A DNA stretch of 64,000 bases from Methylobacter sp015476545 (lineage in GTDB: Bacteria > Pseudomonadota > Gammaproteobacteria > Methylococcales > Methylomonadaceae): positions 3,720,001 through 3,784,000 of the forward strand of contig NZ_CP197401.1 in the NCBI RefSeq assembly GCF_052162025.1, written 5' to 3'. The first letter of the stretch is position 1. Each line of letters starts with the position of its first letter. The translations under genes were made by a program, and so were the position numbers. Below are positions 27,707 to 37,176 of this stretch, in pieces. Under the pieces are notes generated by a model, which made no database searches, was not told the origin of the DNA, and saw only the letters and a list, made by a program, of their open reading frames with translations.

Positions 27707-29206
27707 TCAGAATCGGTCCAGCTCGGGATGCGCCACCTCGCCCTGATGCACATGCATCGCCCCTAATTCAGCGCAGCGGTGCAGCGTCGGCACGGCCTTA
27801 CCAGGATTGAGCAGGCCTTTTTCGTCAAATGCTCTCTTCACGGCATGAAGCTGGGTTAACTCGTTATCGTTAAACTGAATACACATGTGATTGATCTTCT
27901 CGACGCCCACCCCATGCTCACCGGTAATCGTACCGCCTAATTCAACGCTCAATTTCAGAATGTCGCCGCCAAACTGTTCGGCTTTTTCCAGTTCCCCTTC
28001 ATGATTGGCATTATATAAAATCAGCGGGTGCAAATTGCCGTCGCCGGCATGAAAGACATTCGCCACCGCTAAACCGTATTTTTCGGATAACCTACTAATA
28101 TCTTTCAGCACTTTTGCCAAAAAACGTCTGGGAATCGTACCGTCCATGCAATAATAATCCGGCGAAATGCGCCCGGCCGCAGGAAACGCCGCCTTGCGGC
28201 CTGCCCACATTTTTTGTCTCTCCTGCTCCGATTGGGCGACTCGGACATCTGTCGCGCCGCTGTCCGTTAACAGAGCGATCGCTTTATCCAGTTCCTCTTC
28301 GACCTGCTCCCTCGTGCCATCCAGTTCGCACAGCAATATTGCTTCCGCATTGTCGGGATAACCTGCATGAATAAAATCTTCAGCCGCCTTAATCGCCGCC
28401 TTGTCCATCATCTCCAGACCAGCGGGAATCAGACCGCCCGCAATAATTGCCGCGACCGCCTGCCCGGCCTTTTCGGTATCGTCAAAAGCTGCCAACAAAA
28501 CCTGCGCCAGTTCAGGAATAGGCAACAACTTGACCGTTACTTCAACAATAATGCCCAGCATGCCCTCCGACCCAACCATTAATGCCAACAAGTCCAAACC
28601 GGCACTATCCAGACCGTGCGAACCGATAGTGACGAGTTCGCCATCCATCGTCAGCATTTTAACGCGCAAAATATTATGGGTTGTCAGCCCGTATTTAAGG
28701 CAATGCACCCCCCCTGAGTTTTCGGCGACATTGCCGCCTATCGTACAGGCAATCTGTGATGAAGGATCAGGCGCATAATAAAGCCCAAAAGGCGCAACCG
28801 CCTGTGAAATAGCCAAATTGCGCACACCCGGCTGCACGACGGCCAGACGGTTGGCGCTATCGATTTCAAGGATTTGGTTGAGTTTGGCCAAACTTAGCAA
28901 GACACCGTTCGCCAACGGCACCGCCCCACCTGCCAAGCCTGTCCCGGCTCCTCTGGCGACTATCGGCACACCCAACTGATGGCAGAACCGAACAATGCGC
29001 TGAATCTGCTCGACTGTCTCGGGCAATACGACCAGCCACGGCACGCAGTGATAGGCCGACAAACCATCGCATTCGAATGGCTTCAAGGCTTCCTTGTCAA
29101 AAATAATGGCCGCCTGGGGTAAAAACGTTTTAAATTCATTGATCAACACCCTGCGGTCAATCTGATGCTGAATTGTTTCCGATGCGTGCGGCTGAATTGT
29201 TATCAT
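27707..29206 (-). CDS. glcD: FAD-linked glycolate/D-lactate oxidase subunit GlcD
   Basis: A 499-residue FAD-binding PCMH-type oxidase. The FAD-binding part holds VPIVARGAGTGLAGGAVPL, DPSSQIACTIGGNVAENSGG and VGSEGMLGIIVEVTVKL. The C-terminal FAD-oxidase domain contains NVFHAGDGNLHPLILYN and GTITGEHGVGVEK. This matches GlcD, which oxidises glycolate to glyoxylate; D-lactate is an alternative substrate. glcE and glcF, its usual partners, are not adjacent. Start ATG 29206; it is divergent from the YigZ-family gene. Confidence 0.88.
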   Translation of the reverse strand: MITIQPHASETIQHQIDRRVLINEFKTFLPQAAIIFDKEALKPFECDGLSAYHCVPWLVVLPETVEQIQRIVRFCHQLGVPIVARGAGTGLAGGAVPLANGVLLSLAKLNQILEIDSANRLAVVQPGVRNLAISQAVAPFGLYYAPDPSSQIACTIGGNVAENSGGVHCLKYGLTTHNILRVKMLTMDGELVTIGSHGLDSAGLDLLALMVGSEGMLGIIVEVTVKLLPIPELAQVLLAAFDDTEKAGQAVAAIIAGGLIPAGLEMMDKAAIKAAEDFIHAGYPDNAEAILLCELDGTREQVEEELDKAIALLTDSGATDVRVAQSEQERQKMWAGRKAAFPAAGRISPDYYCMDGTIPRRFLAKVLKDISRLSEKYGLAVANVFHAGDGNLHPLILYNANHEGELEKAEQFGGDILKLSVELGGTITGEHGVGVEKINHMCIQFNDNELTQLHAVKRAFDEKGLLNPGKAVPTLHRCAELGAMHVHQGEVAHPELDRF

Positions 29207-29235
29207 AAGTCATCGTCAATAAATGAGAGTCAACT

Positions 29236-29805
29236 ATGCATTGTGTCAAATCGAAACTGACAATAGAAGACACAATTAAAAAATCCCGTTTCATCGGAAT
29301 GATTGTTCCGTGCATCAGTGAAAGCGAGGCATTGCTGAATCTTAAACAACTGTATGCCGAACATCCCAATGCCAATCACATCGCTTTCGCATACCGCATC
29401 AGGACCGACCACGGCTTTGTCAGCCGTTTCCATGATGCGGGCGAACCCACTGGTACGGCCGGAAAACCCATTTTCCAGCATATCGAAGGCAAACAACTGA
29501 TTAATCTGCTCATTGCCGTGATCCGCTATTTCGGAGGCGTCAAGCTGGGCGCAGGCGGATTGACGCGTGCTTATGGCAACACCGCCAAAAGCGTTATCGA
29601 GGCGGCGGACATTCACCCGTTTGTGGAACTGGCAAGCGTCCGGCTAACGCTGGATTACAACCAAATGCAGCCGCTCGAGTACCAATTGAAAAAACTCGAC
29701 GGCCAGATCGTAGAACAGGATTTTGCCGAGCAAATCAAACTGCTGATTCAATTGCCGGCTGACAACGTGGACCTATTGTTACAAAGCTTTCCGGGAAATG
29801 CTTGA
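29236..29805 (+). CDS. YigZ/IMPACT family protein
   Basis: A 189-residue member of the IMPACT/YigZ family. Conserved features are the N-terminal KKSRFIGMI motif, the central HDAGEPTGTAGKPI and IRYFGGVKLGAGGLTRAYG blocks, and a small C-terminal domain (LTLDYNQMQPLEYQL). The biological role of bacterial members is unclear; a link to translation control is inferred from eukaryotic IMPACT. It lies between glcD (divergent) and a convergent membrane-protein gene. Confidence 0.88.
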   Translation: MHCVKSKLTIEDTIKKSRFIGMIVPCISESEALLNLKQLYAEHPNANHIAFAYRIRTDHGFVSRFHDAGEPTGTAGKPIFQHIEGKQLINLLIAVIRYFGGVKLGAGGLTRAYGNTAKSVIEAADIHPFVELASVRLTLDYNQMQPLEYQLKKLDGQIVEQDFAEQIKLLIQLPADNVDLLLQSFPGNA

Positions 29806-29811
29806 CAACCC

Positions 29812-30522
29812 TTAGCCGGGCTCAAAAATTGTCTGGTAGGAAACATACATCAATGTTGAAATCAGCGCATATAAGACCGGCGTCAGCAACGGCATCATGC
29901 CGCCCCCGATGAATACGACGGCAAAGACAAAGCCTAGCAGTTTATAGATGGCGCTCAGATGTCGGGTAACAGCCTTATTGCCCTGTTCCTTTGCCTGACT
30001 CCAGGTATAGCTTTTAAACAGCATCAGCGGGTAACTAAACCAGCTGGCGAACGTAGTCAGCATTAACAGAACGAAAATAAGCGCCACGATTGCCGATGAA
30101 TAAAGCCAGCCAGCCAGTTGCCGCAAGGACTTGTCGTCCATATTCTCAGGCGTCAACTCCCAATAATAGAAAAACTGGGCAATTTTTTCCCATTCCTCGC
30201 TATAAATATTGGCGGCCAGCCTGAAGACAAACCAGCAAAGCACGATGCTGAGAGCCGCCAGCACGGCTAATGGCAAACTTTTACTGATCGCCCAGTAAAG
30301 ACTGACCGAATGCCCGGCCGAACTTTTCAAATCAGTGTATTTTGCCACGCCGACACCGACGAACAGACTCGTCACCGCCAGAAAGACGCCCAAAGCCAAT
30401 GATACACGCCCGACGCCTAACAGGAGGCCGATAACCAGCATGTATCCGATCCACACCAGAGGCTCACGGCCGATCAGCCAGAAAGCCTGACTGAGCCAAC
30501 CGCTGAAGCTTGTCCTCTTCAC
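29812..30522 (-). CDS. polytopic membrane protein, BPSS1780-like
   Basis: A 236-residue integral membrane protein with about six segments. It resembles the BPSS1780 group of unknown function (N-terminal FSGWLSQAFWLIGREPLVWI, internal similarity between halves). Its start overlaps the trpS stop codon, so translation is coupled. No catalytic residues are apparent. The family assignment is a tentative recognition. Confidence 0.6.
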   Translation of the reverse strand: MKRTSFSGWLSQAFWLIGREPLVWIGYMLVIGLLLGVGRVSLALGVFLAVTSLFVGVGVAKYTDLKSSAGHSVSLYWAISKSLPLAVLAALSIVLCWFVFRLAANIYSEEWEKIAQFFYYWELTPENMDDKSLRQLAGWLYSSAIVALIFVLLMLTTFASWFSYPLMLFKSYTWSQAKEQGNKAVTRHLSAIYKLLGFVFAVVFIGGGMMPLLTPVLYALISTLMYVSYQTIFEPG

Positions 30523-31532
30523 GCCGAGATCCGCGAAATACCAACGGCCTGGCGCAATTCCTTGATAAAAGGCACGCTGATCGCGCGCGCTTTTTCAGCG
30601 CCTTCCTGCAATTGCTGTTCAATGTGCTCCGGCGCCTGCATCAATGCCTCGTAACGCTCTCTTGACGGCGCAATTTGCTCATTGATATGCTCGAACAAGA
30701 CCTGTTTCATTTCCCCCCAGCCTATGCCGTCCGCATAGCGCTGACGGATCTCGGCCACTTCCAATGGCGTAGCAAACGCCCTATAAATGCTGAATAACGT
30801 GCAGGTTTCCGGATCCTTGGGCTCGCCAGGCTCCAGGGAATTGGTCTTGATCTTATTGATCAGCTTGCGTAATTTTTTCTCAGGCTCGAACAAGGGAATG
30901 GTGTTGTTATAACTCTTGCTCATCTTTCGGCCATCCAGCCCCGCCAGGGTTGCGGCATTTTCATCAACAACCGCTTCAGGCAATACGAAGTGCTCGCCGT
31001 AAATATGATTGAAGCGTCCTGCGATATCTCTGGCCATTTCGATGTGCTGAATCTGATCCTTGCCAACCGGCACTTTATGGGCATTAAACATCAGAATATC
31101 GGCAGCCATCAGAATCGGATAGCTGAATAGTCCCATGGTCACGCCTCTATCGGGATCGTTCTCGCCGCCCTCCTCGTTTTCGGCAACCGCCGCCTTATAG
31201 GCATGCGCCCTGTTCATCAAGCCTTTTGCCGTCACGCAAGTCAGCAACCAGGTCAGCTCCATAATCTCGGGCACATCAGATTGCCGGTAAAACACGGCAT
31301 TCGAGGTATCCAGTCCCAAGGCCAGCCAAGTTGCCGCAATTTCTAGACTGGACTGACGAACCCGCTCCGGCTCCTGACATTTGATCAGCGCGTGATAGTC
31401 GGCAAGGAAGTAAAATGGCGAAACATGCGCATCTTTGCTGGCGGCAATCGCCGGCCTGATGGCGCCTACATAATTGCCCAAATGAGGCGTACCTGTGGTA
31501 GTAATTCCCGTTAAAATTGTTGCTTTGGTCAT
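30519..31532 (-). CDS. trpS: tryptophanyl-tRNA synthetase
   Basis: A 337-residue class I aminoacyl-tRNA synthetase that charges tRNA-Trp. The HIGH-like motif is TGTPHLGNYVGAI near residue 12 and the KMSKS motif lies in LDGRKMSKSYNNTIPLF near 200. The central VGKDQIQHIEMARDIAGRFN is typical of TrpS. It ends in a four-base overlap with the downstream membrane-protein gene. Confidence 0.96.
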   Translation of the reverse strand: MTKATILTGITTTGTPHLGNYVGAIRPAIAASKDAHVSPFYFLADYHALIKCQEPERVRQSSLEIAATWLALGLDTSNAVFYRQSDVPEIMELTWLLTCVTAKGLMNRAHAYKAAVAENEEGGENDPDRGVTMGLFSYPILMAADILMFNAHKVPVGKDQIQHIEMARDIAGRFNHIYGEHFVLPEAVVDENAATLAGLDGRKMSKSYNNTIPLFEPEKKLRKLINKIKTNSLEPGEPKDPETCTLFSIYRAFATPLEVAEIRQRYADGIGWGEMKQVLFEHINEQIAPSRERYEALMQAPEHIEQQLQEGAEKARAISVPFIKELRQAVGISRISA

Positions 31533-31728
31533 TCGATAATACTCAAGTCCGGTTGTGTTTGGTGTACCATATTACATAAATTCAGGCTAATATCCAGTAG
31601 CACACTCAATTAATAACCTTGCTGCAATTCATCACCCATCCGTGTACTTTTTATAGTACACTGCGCCGCTAAAATGATACGGCTCATAGTAAACGCGATA
31701 ACGAACAATATTTGGCAGGGGAAATCAT

Positions 31729-32028
31729 ATGATGGAATATGATGAAAAACGCAGCTATGCTCGCACCGAAGTAAACTGCGATATCATCTATAAACTCGCT
31801 GGCTCGAGTGAATATTATCGGGGGCGCTGTACATCGATCAGCGGCGCCAGCGTATCATTCACTGCCGACCGCTCTTTTGAACCCGGTAAAGCCATGGAGA
31901 TCAATGTGATCCCTCACAATGCCATTACACCGCCGATGACGGCTTTTATTGAAGTAGTCAGAAGTACAAAACGTGAAAATGATCGCTACGAAATTGCCGC
32001 TACCATACAAAGCATAAAAGGGAATTAA
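31729..32028 (+). CDS. single-domain PilZ protein
   Basis: A 99-residue PilZ-fold protein, the c-di-GMP-binding family. The N-terminal RSYAR fits the RxxxR motif and SISGASVSF stands at the position of the (D/N)xSxxG motif, with Ile in place of D/N spacing being imperfect, so ligand binding is likely but not certain. A GGGGAA ribosome binding site precedes ATG 31729. Single-domain PilZ proteins usually relay c-di-GMP signals by protein contacts. It stands before queD with a 43-base gap. Confidence 0.75.
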   Translation: MMEYDEKRSYARTEVNCDIIYKLAGSSEYYRGRCTSISGASVSFTADRSFEPGKAMEINVIPHNAITPPMTAFIEVVRSTKRENDRYEIAATIQSIKGN

Positions 32029-32071
32029 TCGCTTTTACTGTTAAAAACCACAAAGCTGTTTTACTTTAATT

Positions 32072-32476
32072 ATGTTTACAATTACCAAAGAGGTCTATTT
32101 CTGCTACGGCCACCGGTTAATGAACCATCCGGGCAAATGCCGGAATCTGCATGGCCATAGCGTCAAAGCCTCGATTTCGATACAGCAGGCGCAACTTAAC
32201 GAGCAAGGCATGGTCTGTGATTTCTCCGAGATCAAAGACTGTGTTGAAAGCTATATTGATCAGCACCTTGACCATAATTTTCTGCTGCACCAGGATGATC
32301 CGATCATTCCCATGCTAATTGAAAACAATGAACGTTTTCTCGCGCTGGCCGAACACCCTACCGCCGAAGTGCTAAGCAAAATGATTTATCAACATCTGAA
32401 ACAGGCAGGTTTTAATGTTGCTCAGGTCGTATTATGGGAGACGGCCAGCGCTAATGCCTGCTACAATGAGAACTGA
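32072..32476 (+). CDS. queD: 6-carboxytetrahydropterin synthase family protein
   Basis: A 134-residue PTPS/QueD enzyme. Zinc ligands lie in CYGHRL (H14) and LHGHS (H27, H29), catalytic Cys in GKCRNLHGH (C23), and a C-terminal LWETASANACY. QueD converts dihydroneopterin triphosphate to 6-carboxytetrahydropterin in queuosine synthesis. A pterin role other than queuosine is possible. It is followed eight bases later by the DUF1249 gene. Confidence 0.85.
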   Translation: MFTITKEVYFCYGHRLMNHPGKCRNLHGHSVKASISIQQAQLNEQGMVCDFSEIKDCVESYIDQHLDHNFLLHQDDPIIPMLIENNERFLALAEHPTAEVLSKMIYQHLKQAGFNVAQVVLWETASANACYNEN

Positions 32477-32484
32477 TATCCGCT

Positions 32485-32937
32485 ATGGGCCTTCTTAATC
32501 CGATCAACAAGTCATTCTGCCTGGAACAAGTCTGTGCGTCCAACTACCACAAGCTATTCCAGCTGATTCCCGACCTGCTGGCTTTCAGAGAACAAGCCAT
32601 CGGTCTTGCACCTGACAAAACCACGCTGCACCTGGAAGTCATTGAGCGCACGCCCTATACCATGACCGTGGATCTAAGCCATTGCTTCAAAAAAAACCGC
32701 CATGAACTTCTGGAGCCTGCCGTAAAAATAAGGATCTATCTTGATGCGCAGCTGGCGGAAGTGCTTAGCGACCATGCCCGGGAAAGCGTGCCGCGCACAT
32801 TCAAAGACCCGGGCTTGAGCATTGAAATCATGAATTACAAATGGCGTCTGAACTATTTTCTGCAAAAATGGCTGGACCATTGTTTAAAACATCACTACCA
32901 ATTCAGCAATAAACCATCGATAGAAGCCTTGGCATGA
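32485..32937 (+). CDS. DUF1249 (YqiB-like) protein
   Basis: A 150-residue protein matching the DUF1249/YqiB family (FQLIPDLLAFREQAIGLA, then RTPYTMTVDLSH and a WRLNYFLQKWLDHCL tail). The function is unknown; relatives are usually near nudF and cpdA, which are not seen here. It appears to be co-transcribed with queD. Confidence 0.8.
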   Translation: MGLLNPINKSFCLEQVCASNYHKLFQLIPDLLAFREQAIGLAPDKTTLHLEVIERTPYTMTVDLSHCFKKNRHELLEPAVKIRIYLDAQLAEVLSDHARESVPRTFKDPGLSIEIMNYKWRLNYFLQKWLDHCLKHHYQFSNKPSIEALA

Positions 32938-32992
32938 AACCCTGCCAGATCAGCTAAAAGCAGCCCCAAGCTTCGCCCGCCATAAACTTGCC

Positions 32993-33889
32993 ATGCGCAG
33001 AAAACCCCGTACATTAAACTGGCTTATACTACTGCTGAGCTTGTTCCGCATTGGCCGCAAGCATCCCGTACTGCTGCTGATGATGATCTTAATCGGAGCC
33101 GGCGATTATGCATATGAAATTAAGATTGCCCGTCCGACCCTGCTTTTTCAGGGCGCCCCTCAAGCCCGCGATGCATCAAACTATGAGACCTGGTTTCGTA
33201 TATTGCGCAATGACGGATTTATTCTGGGTTATTCGGATTTGCGCGGCAATCCTCTCTGGGTAGAGTACGCGCTCACCCCGCTCTCCGACAATGCCCCGTC
33301 CTTAAAACGCCCCAACCGTTTTGAAACGGACTGGCGCAGCATCAACCGCGTCAGCCATGACAGCTACCAGCAGAGCGGTTATGACCGTGGACACATGGCG
33401 CCGAATTATGCGATCAGTCGCCTTTACGGCAAAGAGGGGCAAGCCGACAGCTTCTTAATGACCAACATCAGCCCGCAGAAATCCAAACTGAACCAGCGAG
33501 TATGGCAACGCCTGGAGGAAGTCGAAATCCAGCATTTCACTAAAAGATTCGGCAAAGTCTGGGTTGTTACAGGCCCGGTATTCAGCGGCACTGTCGAACG
33601 CCTGGCGTCAGACTGGACAGTGGAAGTACCGGATGCGTTTTATAAAATCTATATAGCGCACCCCAATCCTAATAGATCGCCTATTGCACTGGGATTTTTG
33701 ATACCGCAAACGGTTAAAGGCAAAGAACCGCTGATGCAATTCGTAACTACTATCGACCATTTAGAAGCACAAACCGGTCTGGACTTTTTTCCCGATCTGG
33801 ACGACAAAATCGAAAATGTCATGGAAGCCAGCGCTGATCCATTGCTGTGGGATTTGCCAGCCGTCAGTAAACTGCCGCCGCGTTATTGA
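32993..33889 (+). CDS. membrane-anchored DNA/RNA non-specific endonuclease
   Basis: A 298-residue NUC1-type nuclease of the beta-beta-alpha-Me fold. The active-site motif is YDRGHMAPNYA with His 134 as general base, followed by the metal-binding Asn region TNISPQKSKLNQRVWQRLE. An N-terminal hydrophobic segment (about 24-36) would anchor or export it, so the nuclease domain should act in the periplasm or outside. No cognate inhibitor gene is adjacent. Roles in nucleic-acid scavenging are typical but not shown. Confidence 0.87.
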   Translation: MRRKPRTLNWLILLLSLFRIGRKHPVLLLMMILIGAGDYAYEIKIARPTLLFQGAPQARDASNYETWFRILRNDGFILGYSDLRGNPLWVEYALTPLSDNAPSLKRPNRFETDWRSINRVSHDSYQQSGYDRGHMAPNYAISRLYGKEGQADSFLMTNISPQKSKLNQRVWQRLEEVEIQHFTKRFGKVWVVTGPVFSGTVERLASDWTVEVPDAFYKIYIAHPNPNRSPIALGFLIPQTVKGKEPLMQFVTTIDHLEAQTGLDFFPDLDDKIENVMEASADPLLWDLPAVSKLPPRY

Positions 33890-34105
33890 GAGCGGCCTGG
33901 CTCTAATCGGACAAGTTGCCTTGGGAATCTGGCGCCTCGGCTTATTAAACAAACATTTCTTGATCTGGCTCAACTTTAATATCGCAAAGTTTGTTTAAAT
34001 AGCCTCGCTCTTAGCGCAAAATTGCTGAAAATTCCTCTCACGCAGCATATTTGTCTAAGTTCTACCTACATAGAATTACTAATTTTTAAATCCAACGAGC
34101 TTTCG

Positions 34106-34150
34106 GGCTGTTTGGCGATTATTCCGAATAATAGCTAAACAGCCTTTTTT
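34106..34150 (+). terminator. intrinsic terminator at the 3' end of fnr
   Basis: ggctgttt (34106-34113) pairs with aaacagcc (34137-34144), followed by a run of T. It would stop plus-strand transcription coming from the nuclease gene. It overlaps the last codons of the convergent fnr gene. Confidence 0.55.
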
Positions 34151-34895
34151 TATCGATGATTTTCAATTGTTTGGATTTCACTTCAATCAACTGCAGCGCT
34201 TGAAAATGATGGATAATGCGGCTGACCGTTTCATGCGCGATCCCCAGGTAGTTGCCTATCTCCTCGCGCGACATGCTCAGGCGGAACTCCATTTCCGAAT
34301 AACCTCGCATCCTAAGCCGTTCCGAAATATGCAGAATGAAACAAGCCACGCGCGCTTCCGCCGACCTTCGGCTAAGCATCATCTTTTGCACCTGGCTATC
34401 GTACTGATCGCAGGAACGCTGTAGCAGCGCTTGACTTAGGCCTGGCGTTTTAAGGGCCAGCATTTCAATTTTATGGGCCGGCAGATGGCAATAATTCACC
34501 GTTTCCAGAGCGATAGCCGTACAGTTATGAATTTGTGCCGACAGGCCGTCAAATCCCAGCAGCTCCCCAGGCAGGATAAAATCAACGACCAGCTCATTGC
34601 CGCTTTGGTCGAAACTGAGCAGTTTTGCGCTGCCTGAGCGCAAGGCGATAATGCCTCTGAATGGGCTGCCGGCATGATAGATAGCCTCGCCCTTCCGGCG
34701 GATATTGTTCCTGTTGACCAGTAAGCCCAATTCGCCAATCTCCGCACTGGTCAGTCCTTTTGGAATACATATGTTATCCAGGTTACAGTTTTCACACGTA
34801 ATGGTTGATTTACTGGTCAATGGATGTGGAGCTGTTGGATCTATCATAAGGTCAGGATGAGGGAAGGACATTAAAATAGGCGACAAATCTATCAA
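34119..34895 (-). CDS. fnr: FNR-type oxygen-sensing transcription regulator
   Basis: A 258-residue CRP/FNR regulator. Four cysteines match the [4Fe-4S] ligand set of FNR: CENCNLDNIC gives C34, C37 and C43, and IHNCTA gives C125. A cyclic-nucleotide-fold sensor, dimer helix and C-terminal helix-turn-helix (EEIGNYLGIAHETVSRII) follow. The DNA-recognition helix with ETVSR is FNR-like. It should activate or repress genes under oxygen limitation by binding TTGAT-N4-ATCAA sites. It is transcribed away from recQ with its promoter in the gap. Confidence 0.93.
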   Translation of the reverse strand: MIDLSPILMSFPHPDLMIDPTAPHPLTSKSTITCENCNLDNICIPKGLTSAEIGELGLLVNRNNIRRKGEAIYHAGSPFRGIIALRSGSAKLLSFDQSGNELVVDFILPGELLGFDGLSAQIHNCTAIALETVNYCHLPAHKIEMLALKTPGLSQALLQRSCDQYDSQVQKMMLSRRSAEARVACFILHISERLRMRGYSEMEFRLSMSREEIGNYLGIAHETVSRIIHHFQALQLIEVKSKQLKIIDKKRLFSYYSE

Positions 34896-34940
34896 AAACT
34901 TAGCTTGGTCACAAGCGCGCCCGGTTTATTGGCTAAGGCA

Positions 34941-37094
34941 TTACAAAAGCGACTGATAAAGCAAAGAGGCTCTGACGCAACGCAGAATACCGTAATTGTA
35001 GTGGCCGCCGAACCTCTCAAAGACAGGCTTGAGCGCATTTTTCTGGTCTTCCGGCAGACTGATAAACGCATCCTCTATCAGCCTGATTTCCGGCTCCGGC
35101 AATTCAACCACATCGGCCAGTGCCAATAGTCCCTGTTCCAGAGACTGAGATAAATGGCCATAAATGGTTGTCTCTTGCATTTCCCGTTGTCCGGCAATCT
35201 GCTTCACGCTGTAGCCCAGCCTGAATAAAGCCAGTGATTCGGCTATGGTATCAGATAAACCGATCGGCCCGTTATTTTCAATAGCGACAAATTCGCTGAT
35301 AACAGCCAGAAATTCATCGCCATAAAGCGCCAGCTTGCGTTCACCAACGCCCGATAACAGACTCATCTGCTGAAGCGTCACAGGTTTGGCTTCCAGCATG
35401 GCCATCAAGGTCGCATCATGGAAGATCACATAAGGCGGCACATCCTGCGCATCGGCCAGTTCGCGGCGCTTGGCGCGCAGCGCATTCCACAGCAGCGCAT
35501 CCTGGCTGCCGGCAAACTGCCGGCTTTCGCCTTTGCTGCGTTTAATCTTGCCGGGCTGCAGATCCTTGCGCAGCATCAGTTGCTGCTCGCCGCGCAGAAT
35601 CGGACGGCACGCCTCGGTCAGCTTGAAGGCGCCGAAGCCTTCAAAGTCGACCGCGACCAGCCCTCTGGCCACCAGTTGCCGAAATACCGAACGCCACTGG
35701 CCTTCGTCCAATTCCTTGCCGATGCCGAAAGTGGACTGCCGGTCATGGCCAAAGCTTTTGATTCGTTCATTGTCCTTACCGAGCAGCACGTCGATCAGAT
35801 AATTGATGCCGAAGCGCTGCTCGGTGCGGTAAATGCACGACAACGCCTGCTGCGCGGCCAGCGTGCCATCCCAGGTCTCCACCGGCTCCAGGCAGGTATC
35901 GCAGTTGCCGCACGGTTGCGCCAAGGTGTCGCCGAAATAGCTCAGCAGCGCCTGCCGACGGCAATGCACCTGTTCGCACAAGGCCAGCATCGATTCGAGC
36001 TTGTGGTATTCGAGCCGCTTGTGCGCCTCATCGGCATTGGAATCAGCCAACATCTGCCGCAGCATGATGACATCCTGCAGGCCGTAAGCCATCCACGCAT
36101 CGGCGGGCAATCCGTCACGTCCGGCCCGTCCTGTTTCCTGATAATACGCCTCGACGCTTTTAGGCAAATCCAGGTGCGCGACAAAGCGCACGTTCGGCTT
36201 ATCGATGCCCATGCCGAAAGCGATCGTGGCCACAATCACCAGCCCGTCCTCCATCAGAAACCGGTGCTGATGCTGCTGCCGCAGATCGGCGGTCATGCCG
36301 GCATGATAAGGCAGCGCATTGATGCCTTTGGTCCTGAGCCATTCGGCTGTCGCCTCGACTTTCTTGCGCGACAGACAGTAAACGATACCGGCATCGCCGG
36401 CATGTTCGGCACGAATGAAATCGAGCAACTGCTGTCGTGCATTTTGCTTCTGCACGATCCGGTAGCGGATATTGGGACGGTCAAAGCCGCTTTGGAACAG
36501 CAGGGCCTGTTCCAGCCCCAGGCGCTGTATGATTTCCTGCCGCGTTTTCTCATCGGCCGTGGCCGTCAGCGCAATGCGCGGAATAGTAGGAAAACGCTCG
36601 TGCAGCATCGAAAGCTGTAGATAATCGGCGCGAAAATCATGTCCCCATTGCGAGACGCAATGCGCTTCATCGATCGCGAACAGGGCGATTTCAAGACGTT
36701 CGAACAGCGCCAGCGTGCGCGCCGACGTCAGCCTTTCCGGTGCAATATAGAGCAGATCGAGTTCACCGCGCAGCAGTTGCTGCTCGATGATGCGCACTTC
36801 ACCCTGATCCAGCGTCGAATTGAGAAAGGCGGCTTTTACGCCGACCTGAAGCAGGGAGGTGACCTGATCCTGCATCAGCGCAATCAACGGCGAAATGACG
36901 ATGCCGACGCCGGGCCTGATCAGGGCCGGAATTTGATAGCACAACGACTTGCCGCCGCCGGTCGGCATCAAGACCAGCGCGTCCTGTCCGGCCAGCAATT
37001 GCTCGATAACAGCCTGCTGTTGTCCCCTGAAACTGTCATAGCCGAAAACCGCTTTGAGTATGTCAATGGGCTTGCTGTGCACGGCTTCCTTCAC
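34941..37094 (-). CDS. recQ: ATP-dependent DNA helicase RecQ
   Basis: A 717-residue superfamily 2 helicase. Motif I is LVLMPTGGGKSLCYQ, motif II AIDEAHCVSQWGHDFR, motif VI QETGRAGRDG. The zinc-binding C-terminal region (CEQVHCRR and CGNCDTC) is followed by a winged-helix RQC domain. An HRDC domain (LLWNALRAKRRELADAQ) and a further C-terminal helical extension complete it. It unwinds DNA 3' to 5' in recombination and replication-fork repair. Confidence 0.96.
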   Translation of the reverse strand: MKEAVHSKPIDILKAVFGYDSFRGQQQAVIEQLLAGQDALVLMPTGGGKSLCYQIPALIRPGVGIVISPLIALMQDQVTSLLQVGVKAAFLNSTLDQGEVRIIEQQLLRGELDLLYIAPERLTSARTLALFERLEIALFAIDEAHCVSQWGHDFRADYLQLSMLHERFPTIPRIALTATADEKTRQEIIQRLGLEQALLFQSGFDRPNIRYRIVQKQNARQQLLDFIRAEHAGDAGIVYCLSRKKVEATAEWLRTKGINALPYHAGMTADLRQQHQHRFLMEDGLVIVATIAFGMGIDKPNVRFVAHLDLPKSVEAYYQETGRAGRDGLPADAWMAYGLQDVIMLRQMLADSNADEAHKRLEYHKLESMLALCEQVHCRRQALLSYFGDTLAQPCGNCDTCLEPVETWDGTLAAQQALSCIYRTEQRFGINYLIDVLLGKDNERIKSFGHDRQSTFGIGKELDEGQWRSVFRQLVARGLVAVDFEGFGAFKLTEACRPILRGEQQLMLRKDLQPGKIKRSKGESRQFAGSQDALLWNALRAKRRELADAQDVPPYVIFHDATLMAMLEAKPVTLQQMSLLSGVGERKLALYGDEFLAVISEFVAIENNGPIGLSDTIAESLALFRLGYSVKQIAGQREMQETTIYGHLSQSLEQGLLALADVVELPEPEIRLIEDAFISLPEDQKNALKPVFERFGGHYNYGILRCVRASLLYQSLL

Positions 37095-37176
37095 TGCGAT
37101 AATATTTCTTCAATCAGTTAATACCTTCTATAATAGACCAAATTATACAGGACTACAGGGTACAAACGCCCAATCT

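Noticed and set aside
35418..36620. 400-codon plus-strand frame opposite recQ
   Set aside because: Shadow of recQ codon bias; the minus frame has all RecQ motifs and the plus frame has none.
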